A stretch of 64,000 nt of DNA from Chondrosia reniformis (Eukaryota > Porifera > Demospongiae > Chondrillida > Chondrillidae), in contig OX359192.1 in assembly GCA_947172415.1 (NCBI GenBank), positions 5,520,501 through 5,584,500 of the forward strand, read 5' to 3'. The position numbers and the translations under genes are program-made. This document shows, one piece after another, positions 56,227 to 64,000 of the stretch. Within the stretch, counting starts at the first letter, position 1. Every line of letters begins with the position of its first letter. Under the pieces are notes generated by a model that saw nothing but the letters and a program-made list of their open reading frames with translations, ran no database searches and was not told the origin of the DNA.

Positions 56227-57171
56227 CCATTTTATATTTTTCCAAATTATATGTGCCAACTTTTCAGCTGAGGTTGTGGATAAACAGAAAGCATTTTCAC
56301 TCACTCCCTGCAACCTAGCATTTCAAATAATTTTTCTGTAAATTGAAAATTAAGTTAAAACCTTCAAGTTTCAAAGTGTGTCACATATTGGGGTAGCGAG
56401 ATACTTAAATGGTTATGATAGTCTTTCCTCAGTGTTCTCTGTCTCAATTCCATTTGAGGGACAGCATTTCATGTCTTCAATGTCCTTCCTACAGGATAAC
56501 ATTATAGAGTGTTTGTTTGCTTCTTGCTCCTTTAACTCTTTTAAATTGTTTCGTAGCTAAAGAAATGGAAAACAACACATCTCATCTCTGACATACATCT
56601 ATTCTAGAGTAAAAGGCCTGTAAATATAGTAAGAGCTTTTGATAAGGATACACAAGTTTTCTCCATCACCACTGGGTCAGACAGCTGTTTTGTGTACCTC
56701 GGCCTTCATCCATGTATTGCAACAAAACTGCTTCAATGAGTAGAACAGTGTTTATAAAGAATGTTTATGTATTCCCAGTAAATACATATACATACATTTA
56801 ATTATTGAATGCCTTGATCAAGTAAATTATTTTACTTCCCCTATCATGCAGGTTTATTACAACTATATTGGAAAATATCTTGAAGATTATTTCACTGTGG
56901 ATAAGTAGTATACATAGCATTAACAACTGCAATGTCATTTAAGTGAAAATACAAGAGTAAATCGTATAATGGGATATTTTGGAAGGTGCAAATTTTCGTA
57001 TAAATGGCTGTAAAGCCTTCAGAATTAATTTTCGTATTCTTATTTTCGCTTTCACATTTTTACTAGTAAGTACACACGTACACGTAAAATGTTTCGTAGT
57101 ATTTATTTTCGTATGGCGAGCATTCATACGAAATTCAAAATTTCCCGCTATACGGTATATTGTATTTTCAA
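56227..57171. other. Convergent 3' flanks of CDC34-like and PMF1 genes
   Basis: 945 bp without a recognised gene. It holds dispersed repeat copy E (56590-56715) and AT-rich sequence; frames around 56939-57185 look like chance. Confidence 0.5.
56590..56715 (+). repeat. Dispersed repeat family copy E (truncated)
   Basis: Shares CATCTATTCTAGAGTAAAAG, AGAGCTTTTGATAAGGATAC and CACTGGGTCAGACAGCTGTT with the family, then diverges. Confidence 0.8.
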
Positions 57172-57833
57172 TTAGGTACTTTTAGTTGCTATGGTTACCT
57201 TTTCTAAAAGATCTCTCTTTTCCTTGCATTTAGTGACAGCTTGAATATCTGACACATCTTTGCCAGGATTGCCACTGAATCTCCTGTAAGGATGCTCACA
57301 TTAAGAAGCACCCCTCAACCAAACAAGTACACATACCTAGTCTGATGAAATCAGACACTCAACTTACACAATAAGTGTTCCAGTAAGGAGCAATTATTGC
57401 GAAAGTATAGGGTATGATTTCGTCACACTACCACATACCATGCTGGTGAACAGTCCTTATATTCAGCATACAATCTCTGCTTGGTCGCTATCATTTCCAA
57501 TACATTGCACTCTTGTAATACCTTTCCTATAATAACATCCTATCAGACAAATTAGAAGGTTAACTACTTAACTGCTTGGCAAAGTAACCTACGTACATCC
57601 AATTCTTGCTTTATTTGCTGCTTCTTGTCAGCTAAGAGATCGGTGACTGCTGAGAGAAATTCTTCGGAAAACCGCTTCGACAATTCCCTAGTTCTGAGTG
57701 CTCTGCATGTAAAGATGATTAACGAATAGTTAAAAATGGACCCAACAAAATGTATAACTACTATTCACCTCATAAGGTTCTCGTGGTGGACATCCAAAGA
57801 TTGTCGAAATTTCTTTTCCAATGATCCCGCCAT
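57172..57833 (-). CDS. PMF1: PMF1 / Nnf1 kinetochore protein (MIS12 complex), short form
   Basis: Four exons (57769-57833, 57593-57702, 57439-57526, 57172-57283) give 375 nt, 124 aa, in phase. PMF1/Nnf1 pairs with MIS12 in the outer kinetochore. The key match is PAWRFSGNPGKDVSDIQAVT then KCKEKRDLLEKV against human PAWRPSGIPEKDLHSVMAPY with QQRDTLRRHV; upstream RFSEEFLSAVTDLLADKKQQ fits the helix before it. Human PMF1 has ~205 aa, so the distal coiled coil is missing. After LLEK the sequence GTAACC could instead be a donor leading to further exons that I did not find. Identity fairly good despite low overall conservation. Confidence 0.75.
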
Positions 57834-57889
57834 TTTCACATTTTTAGTTTGGTTTGTCAAATTTGGAATGGAACTTTAGCAAAACAAAG
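57834..57889. promoter_or_regulatory. Probable bidirectional promoter PMF1 / IER3IP1
   Basis: 56 bp between divergent start codons. Confidence 0.55.
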
Positions 57890-58260
57890 ATGGCTTTGTC
57901 TCTTGGATGTCTTTTCGAGGCCGCGTTACTAATCATTAACGCCATAGCGATACTTAATGAGGATAGATTCCTTAGCAAAGGTAGGCTCTATGTGTTTAGA
58001 TATTACTCGATGTGACCGCTTTTGCCTGTACAGTTGGTTGGAGCAAAGACTACAGGAATGAAGGTTTCGGAGAGCAAAGAGGTATAAAAAGTAACTTAAT
58101 CAATTTAATATCATCAGTAAGAACATTACTACGAGGTAAGCTGACTGTGCAGAGTTTTCCCTCAATTATTATTCTATTTTCTCAACTCTTCCTTTTCTTT
58201 ATAGTGCCATTGATATTTGTGAATATTGTTGTCATTGCATACGAACTTTTACTGGGTTAA
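57890..58260 (+). CDS. IER3IP1: IER3IP1 (Yos1-like ER-Golgi protein)
   Basis: Three exons (57890-57980, 58034-58135, 58205-58260) give 249 nt, 82 aa, exactly the human length. It is a small ER/Golgi membrane protein related to yeast Yos1, needed for ER-to-Golgi transport and ER homeostasis. An N-terminal hydrophobic helix (EAALLIINAIAIL) precedes NEDRFLSKVGW. The centre reads GFGEQRGIKSNLINLISSVR (human GFGEEPGIKSQLMNLIRSVR), and the C-terminal helix is VPLIFVNIVVIAYELLLG. Convergent with the ADP-ribosylglycohydrolase gene, whose stop is only 42 bp away. Confidence 0.95.
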
Positions 58261-58302
58261 CTTCACTCAAACATACTGTAGTTATTTATCATGTAATTGT
58301 TA

Positions 58303-60965
58303 TTATACAAATTTTCTTGAAATTCTTTTTGATACTTTTTCTTTTGCATGGCACCACATTCTTTCAAAATCTTTCAAAAGTTTATCATCTTGGCACTCAA
58401 GAGGGAGACCTCTGTAATTTGACTTTATTCTTTCAATGTCACTCTCCAGTTCTTCCAAGCTAAGTTTACAATAAAAAGATTATCACCTTAGACTAGATAT
58501 ATGTACATGAAAAATCTAATAGACCGTTTTCCTACATGCTATGCCTTTTCTGTAAAAGAGCCTATAGGGGCTTTATCTGGATCTTCTGTGAATCCTTGAC
58601 ATGTACACACCATTAATGTAATTACTTTGAATAATATTATATGTCACCTTTTATACTGTTTTGGACAAGGATTGGTCTTCCGGACCACCTGACCATTCTC
58701 ATCCTCCAACATCCCATAACCATCCAATTTGAGACTGCTATATTTAGCTGATACTACAGACACATGAATAATCTAAAACACCATTTTCCTAAAGACATGG
58801 TTGAACATAAACATAGAAGATATATATTGAACAATAAAGTAGCGGATTTGACTGCACTAAAGCCATAGCAAAGGTTTAAAGAGGAAGTGAGTTATCACCA
58901 GAAGGTATTACACAAACCTAGTAAATAAATTCAATAATTTAATTGTAAAAATGAAATCATTGGTGGCTCAAGTATAATTAATGAAGTTGTGCTCTCTGAA
59001 CATACATTTATCTTTAGAGAGAGGCGGCGACTGCTGATCCCAATTTGTATTATCCATGTCATGCAAAGACGGGGTACTTATAGTGGAAGCTAAATCATGT
59101 ATCTCTTCACTCATCCAACCAATCAAGGATGACAGGAAACACTTTTCCCTCCAATCCAATGGTATACTTTCGTAACCATAGTAACAACCAGCTATCTGAC
59201 CATATATGGCTCCAACTGTGTCAGTATCCATTCCCAAGTTGACTGTATACATTATAATATCCAATGCATACACCTATTATATTATACATATGACGGCTAT
59301 GTGGTACCTGCTTTTAGACAGCCATCCTTGAAGTTGTCAGTATTGTAAAATGCCCACAATGCTGCCTCTAATGTCTTCACTACATAACTCGAAGCTATTA
59401 TTTCTGGAGGGTTTCTTTCTTTGTATGACCCACAAGCAACTTCATCGACAGCTTCACACTAGGGTAGGGAGGGTATACAGTACAGGTCACACCTTTAAAG
59501 TTGGTAAAGTTTGACTTTGATTTCGTATTTGTTTCTCTGTGTGTATGTTGTATCATCATTGAACTCTGGATATTACCCCTGCCCACTCATGTCTCCTGAG
59601 GAGCACAATGAGCTAATGGTATGTGGCTATGTGAATGAATGTATTCATACTTAATACTGGGAGCCCTAGAAAGTAGCTCACATTGGCTAAGTGGCTATCC
59701 CAGTCTTAATAAGACAACACAAAGTTGTCATGGTGACCAAGTTGCTTACCAGAGGGTTCTGCTCCCAGTAGCCCTTGACTGGCGAGTATCTAGTGGACAG
59801 CAGCTCCTCCTTTGAAGCTCCTTCTAAACAACCCACCAACAGAGCAGCAAAGTATCTAAAGAGAGCTTGGACACTTGAGAGCATCCTTCACACATTCATT
59901 TCAAGCTTACATGACAAGAAGACAAGATTTCTAGGGTCACTGATGAAGAGTGGAATTCCTAGAAACAGCTGTCTGGCCCAGTGGAAAAGAAGTGAAGGAG
60001 GAGAAAACCCTTGTATCCTCATCCCAGTTCTCACTAGGTTTAGTTCACTATAGGCCCTATAGTCTAAAGTAGATGTAGCATGTAAGAAATATGGTGTGTT
60101 AGATTATTCATTATGCATACCTGCATGCATCCTTGGCAGCAGTTGCTCCATGGGTAGTTCGAGCTGAGTCTGCACTCAACTCCATGGCTGCTACGGGATG
60201 CTTGTGAAAGGCCAGTGGAACTGGGCACAAACGCATCAGGCAGCCGTTGCCAGCTGCATTGTCAGAGGTGGAGCCCTGGTAAGGGTTTGAGAAACCTCTA
60301 CTACTAAATCTGAATATCGCTGAACTGGTTGTCATGCCAATGTCAAAGCATTCTCCATTGCTGGACAGGTGGCCACTCTGTGTACATATTGCAACAATGT
60401 GGTGTGAAGCATAGATTACTTGGATAATGCAGAGAGCAGCCTTACGCTGTACCATCCATGATACCTCTTCATTTGATCTTGAGGATTGTACCCTTGGCAT
60501 TCAATTAGACTTTCAGCTATACATAACGCCATACTAGTGTCATCAGTCCACTATGACAATGTCAAGGGAGGAATCTTCAGTAGTATTATTTGAAACATTT
60601 TATCAAAAACTGAACTAATAAGCCTTGGAGTCAGAAAGTAACTAAATTTGCTGTTATTTCTTGCATATACTTTTGGTTTATTACTAAGAGTAAGATTCCT
60701 TATAGTGTGTATTACTATAGTTTATGGACACCGTATTAAACACACATACAAACCAGTAGGCCTCAGTAACAACTACCTGGCTGGTCCAATTTGATTAGCT
60801 AAAATCGATTGCCTATTTCCTGACCTGGCCTGGCAGTAGGGAAAACGGACCGCCTCCAATCATATCACTTAAAGGCTCGAAAGATCCAGCCTTTGAAAAC
60901 TCTAGAGTTGTTCCCACGGCATCACAAACAGCAAGACCAGACAAACAACCGCGAATCTTATCCAT
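58303..60965 (-). CDS. ADP-ribosylglycohydrolase, bacterial-type, with C-terminal extension
   Basis: Eight exons: 60825-60965, 60446-60550, 60121-60377, 59750-59855, 59308-59458, 59006-59242, 58648-58753, 58303-58459; 1260 nt, 419 aa, all phases closed. The first ~310 aa are a DraG/ARH fold: [20 protein letters not shown], metal motif [79 protein letters not shown] and the second metal motif [19 protein letters not shown]. These are closer in style to prokaryotic ADP-ribosylglycohydrolases than to vertebrate ARH1/ARH3. The family removes ADP-ribose from proteins or nucleic acids. Exons 7-8 add ~90 aa ([32 protein letters not shown]) of unknown role. Confidence 0.85.
58508..58571 (+). repeat. 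Dispersed repeat fragment H
   Basis: 5' fragment in the last intron of the ADP-ribosylglycohydrolase gene: AAAAATCTAATAGACCGTTT, CCTACATGCTATGCC, TGTAAAAGAGCCTATAGGGG. A similar 5' fragment (copy G) is at 1258-1315 in a NUP160 intron, and a shorter one (I) at 58758-58795. Confidence 0.75.
59921..60118 (-). repeat. Dispersed repeat family copy F (reverse)
   Basis: Reverse-oriented full copy in an intron of the ADP-ribosylglycohydrolase gene. As reverse complement it shows AATGAATAATCTAACACACC, ACTAAACCTAGTGAGAACTG, CACTGGGCCAGACAGCTGTT, CATCAGTGACCCTAGAAATC. Its start lies within 3 nt of the exon boundary at 60121, so the element abuts the donor. Confidence 0.9.
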
Positions 60966-61007
60966 TTTGTAAGGTTAATTTAAATAGGGGAACTCCCTAA
61001 AGCGAAA
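60966..61007. promoter_or_regulatory. Probable bidirectional promoter ADP-ribosylglycohydrolase / HACD3
   Basis: Only 42 bp between divergent start codons, the tightest pair in the window. Confidence 0.55.
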
Positions 61008-63558
61008 ATGGCCGCCAAAACTGACTATCTTTTTCCAACAGTGTTATGGGCGCAACGGAAGGACTTCTTGCTCCTTAGAGTTATGCTACAGTCTGTCGAG
61101 GTAATTAAACAGTAAAGTCACTGCTATGTGTGCATATTAGAGGCTGGTTGCATTCTTAATTAGAAACCAGACTTCAAAGTTACTGAGACGTACATGGAGT
61201 TCAAAGGTATTGGGTTTGGCCAAAGTGGAAAGAACACTTACAGCTTTTCTCTCACCTTTTTGGAGCCAATTAGTGTAGAAGTAAGTATTTCTTAGCCATT
61301 TATTCCATAGCTTTAACTTTCTGGTTGTATGGTAACGCGAAGCTTAACCATTGTTCTTTAGTATTCTACCTGCCCCAGCTAACTTAAAGTATATTAAGAC
61401 GTAAATAAAATGGCTGTGTAAATACCGGTCTGAGGTATACAATGTAGTTTTACTTTCAATTTCTAATTTTGCAGAATTTGCGTTATACGTATTCTGAAAA
61501 AGAAATTCAATTTAGAATTCCAAAGCTATCTCGTAAGAGCTGTCTGTAGCTAATAGGAAGTAGTACAATGTGATTTTGTATGGGACACTCCCATCTCTAC
61601 TGTACAGCTGGTACATGGCCACGCCTTCAAGTTGAGAACATCAAGCCACACTGGTTAATGGTAGATTTTGATCACTTTGTTGATCAAGACAGTGAAGAAG
61701 AGGATGGCAAGGGTGATGCAAGCCAGTCTGATGGTTTGTTGGAGGAGCAGCGGCAGGTTGTTAGCTAGTCCAGTGGTGTAGTGGTGTTATCAAGTATCAC
61801 GTGCAACTTTGTTGTTACTAGAAGCTTCATGAAGTTGAACAAGTGATTGAAAAGGTTAAACAGGATGTGAAGAAAGCAAGGAGTTGTAAGCTGTGTGTAA
61901 ATTCCCTGCTTGCACAATATCTGTATCTCTTATTGTTTTGGCAGGTCTTGACCGTCTGAGACGCTTTTACTTGTTCATCTACAATACTCTTCAATTCCTG
62001 GTCTTTATGGCCATGTTTATCATGTTATTGTACCATCTACGGAGGGGAAAAGGTAGTTCAACCAGCCAATACCATTTAATTAGCTGTATTCTAATGTGAG
62101 CTCACTATGTCCTTGCATCCATAGCTGGCATGAGGTTGTCTTATGAGGCCATTCAGTACCCAATGAAGGTGATGCATTTGCTAATGTTCTTGGAGATTCT
62201 GCATGCCGTAACTGGAATTGTTAAAAGCAATTTGTTTTCATCTATTATTCAAGTACGTCTGGGTTTTAGTATCTAAATGGTTGTGGTTTAAGAGTACCTC
62301 TCTGTGTAGATATGTGGACGCAATATGATGCTGTTCATGATAGTGTCTCCAGTGGAGCAACTTCACCAGCACCTGGTAGTGTTTACCTTGTTCTTTGCGT
62401 GGACAGCAGTTGAGACCATCAGGTACGTATAATTACATGCGTCATTTCATATCCAGGTTTTCTCTTAGGGAGGGAGGTGGGGGCTTTCTCCGGAAGACCT
62501 GGCTAATAGTACTGTATACATAATACCACAGCCTCCTCATCCTCATGTTGATTCACTTAGAGCATCACTCAAGTGCTACGTTTCACAACTAGTTATAGAT
62601 TTCCTTTCCATATACCTTATCTCCCATGTGTGTGTGTATACATCTGGTTTTCTGCCGTGTCAGGTATCCATACTATGCCTTGTCTGCCCTCGATGTGGAG
62701 TTAGGCATGGTCACTTGGCTCCGCTACACAGTCTGGATGGTTCTCTATCCAATGGGTGGTCTCTCAGAAGGTAAGGTTCACCAAGAGCTTCCCTTCGACT
62801 GTGAATGCACTTCTACTTCCTGTTTTACAGTTCACTGTGAATGCACTACTACTTCCTGTTTTACAGTTCACTGTGAATGCACTTCTACTTCCTGTTTTAC
62901 AGTTCACTGTGAATACACTTCTACTTCCTGTTTTACAGTTCACTGTGAATGCACTTCTACTTCCTGTTTTACAGTTCACTGTGAATGCACTACTACTTCC
63001 TGTTTTACAGTTCACTGTGAATGCACTTCTACTTCCTGTTTTACAGTTCACTGTGAATGCACTACTACTTCCTGTTTTACAGTTCACTGTGAATGCACTT
63101 CTACTTCCTGTTTTACAGTTCACTGTGAATACACTTCTACTTCCTGTTTTACAGTTCACTGTGAATGCACTTCTACTTCCTGTTTTACAGTTCACTGTGA
63201 ATACACTTCTACTTCCTGTTTTACAGTTCACTGTGAATGCACTTCTACTTCCTGTTTTACAGTTCACTGTGAATGCACTTCTACTTCCTGTTTTACAGTT
63301 CACTGTGAATGCACTTCTACTTCCTGTTTTACAGTTCACTGTGAATGCACTTCTACTTCCTGTTTTACAGTTGGCTGTGTTTGGTTGGCACTACCGCACA
63401 TAAAGGAACAAGGATTATTCTCATTTCAACTTCCAAATGAATTCAATTTTTCATTTGACCTCGCCACCTTCCTTCAAGTATACCTCTTTATGGTCCCGTG
63501 TGGTAAGTTGATACTATTAAGGTTATATGTGTCAGCTGACCTCATGCACCACCTCTGA
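61008..63558 (+). CDS. HACD3: HACD3, p23-domain 3-hydroxyacyl-CoA dehydratase
   Basis: Exons: 61008-61100, 61164-61280, 61475-61532, 61608-61756, 61822-61885, 61945-62052, 62125-62252, 62310-62422, 62664-62770, 63371-63502, then an unresolved 3' end. About 356 aa are covered (human 362). An N-terminal CS/p23-like domain (VLWAQRKDFLLLRVMLQSVE, NTYSFSLTFLEPI) precedes a PTPLA multipass dehydratase (RRFYLFIYNTLQFLVFMAMF, SPVEQLHQHLVVFTLFFAWT, YPYYALSALDVELGMVTWLR, YTVWMVLYPMGGLSE). The predicted catalytic Tyr and Glu of YP-x5-E are present, and Glu is the last full codon before an intron that is a 16-copy array. It performs the third step of very-long-chain fatty-acid elongation in the ER. The end coordinate is the stop if exon 10 simply reads on (KLILLRLYVSADLMHHL). 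Confidence 0.9.
62795..63370. repeat. 36-bp minisatellite, 16 copies, each a full 3' splice site
   Basis: Exactly 576 bp, 16 units of 36 bp. Each ends CTACTTCCTGTTTTACAG preceded by a CTGTGAATGCAC segment that resembles a branch-point region. The last unit is the real acceptor of the exon at 63371. The frame of the flanking exons stays open through the whole array (12-residue units CECTSTSCFTVH). Confidence 0.97.
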
Positions 63559-63729
63559 ATGCCAGCACAAGTCTGTAGTGCAGCCAGCCTCCATGTACAC
63601 CCTTTAGTTGTTCTGGTTCTTGACACTTTTAATTGTGTTAATGAAATTGTTGTCACTCTTGTAAGTGATGGAAAAATTTGTTATTCTAAAGTTTTAAAGA
63701 GAAGTTGAGTGACTGTTTCCAGCAGTTTT

Positions 63730-64000
63730 ATGATGTCCCTAGGGAGTGGTAAATCTAAGTCAGATGATTCCTATATTGCTCTGATTGCCAAGGCTATCCT
63801 GAAATCTGATAATAATCGCTGCACTTTAAAGGATATTTACAGTTATATCAGTAGCAATCATTTTGACTTTACTGAAAAGTGTGCCCCAAGCTGGAAGAAC
63901 AGTGTTCGACATAATCTCTCTCTGAATGAGTGTTTTATAAAGACTGGACGTTGTGAGAGTGGCAAGGGCAACTACTGGTCTATACATCCCGCTAATTTGA
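63730..64000 (+). CDS. Forkhead transcription factor, FoxQ2-like (5' part, runs off the window)
   Basis: From the ATG at 63730 the frame is open to the window edge (90 codons). It encodes MMSLGSGKSKSDD followed by most of a forkhead domain: SYIALIAKAILKSDNNRCTL, KDIYSYISSNHFDF, SWKNSVRHNLSLNECFIKTG, GKGNYWSIHPANL. The recognition helix NSVRHNLSLN is intact. The wing segment CFIKTGRCESGKGNYWSIHP resembles FoxQ2 (CFIKSGR-NGKGHYWAIHPAN) more than FoxF, FoxL or FoxB. The usual KPPYSYIA is KSDDSYIA here, so an upstream exon could exist; an acceptor-like TTTCCAGCAG precedes the ATG. It would be a nuclear DNA-binding regulator. Subfamily is from a partial domain. Confidence 0.85.
   Translation, partial: MMSLGSGKSKSDDSYIALIAKAILKSDNNRCTLKDIYSYISSNHFDFTEKCAPSWKNSVRHNLSLNECFIKTGRCESGKGNYWSIHPANL

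Noticed and set aside
59775-60053. 92-residue plus-strand frame
   Set aside because: Shadow of an ADP-ribosylglycohydrolase exon plus dispersed repeat copy F.
62764-63339. 191-residue minus-strand repeat frame (NCKTGSRSAFTV units)
   Set aside because: Mirror of the HACD3 array; no start context, splice signals or homology.
1-64000. Bacterial, viral or CRISPR-type system
   Set aside because: All confident genes are eukaryotic with GT-AG introns; no spacer-repeat arrays, phage genes or viral proteins were recognised.

Overview
This looks like nuclear DNA from an early-branching animal, most likely a demosponge of the Amphimedon/haplosclerid kind. That is an inference from several features: animal genes (RASA1, an SHB-type SH2 adaptor, nicalin, HACD3, a FoxQ2-type forkhead); very short introns (many 55-120 bp) with ordinary GT-AG borders; extreme gene density; and an AT-rich background. 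There are no operons, CRISPR arrays or prokaryotic signals. I rebuilt gene models by joining open frames at splice sites so that phases close; most closed exactly, and exceptions are stated.

Layout. 1-3024 (+): 3' part of NUP160. 3124-4576 (-): endosomal Qa-SNARE (syntaxin 7/12-like). 5560-8701 (+): unnamed 12-exon multipass membrane protein. 9968-18060 (-): RASA1 (p120 RasGAP; SH2-SH3-SH2-PH-C2-RasGAP). 18146-20227 (+): UTP4/cirhin. 20228-26616: large gene-poor stretch. 26617-29481 (-): SHB-family SH2 adaptor. 29679-31472 (-): PH domain fused to an actin fold. 31554-34750 (+): LYSMD3/4-like. 34920-36992 (-): EIF2B5. 37059-38480 (+): HAUS1. 38575-40866 (-): ADPGK. 40976-44883 (+): nicalin. 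45293-48331 (+): DDX46/Prp5. 48465-48626 (-): PIGBOS1-like microprotein. 48774-50758 (+): Ras/R-Ras-type GTPase. 51242-52841 (-): PSMA4. 53706-56226 (+): CDC34/UBE2R. 57172-57833 (-): PMF1/Nnf1. 57890-58260 (+): IER3IP1. 58303-60965 (-): bacterial-type ADP-ribosylglycohydrolase. 61008-~63560 (+): HACD3. 63730-64000 (+): start of a forkhead gene.

Most genes are housekeeping (nuclear pore, rRNA processing, translation initiation, splicing, proteasome, ubiquitin, kinetochore/spindle, ER). A tyrosine-kinase/Ras signalling set (RASA1, SHB-like, Ras) is also present but not clustered. Genes mostly alternate in strand: at least seven head-to-head pairs have start codons 42-150 bp apart, so shared bidirectional promoters are likely, and convergent 3' ends can be only ~40 bp apart.

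The most unusual structure is in introns. Six of seven intronic tandem arrays sit within about 20 bp of a splice site. In HACD3 the array is 16 copies of a 36-bp unit, each carrying a complete-looking 3' splice site, all in the same reading phase, directly after the predicted catalytic Glu codon. Other points of interest are the PH-actin fusion, a microprotein missed by length cut-offs, a TA-flanked pogo-like MITE, a long intronic hairpin, and a dispersed repeat family with about ten copies in the window.
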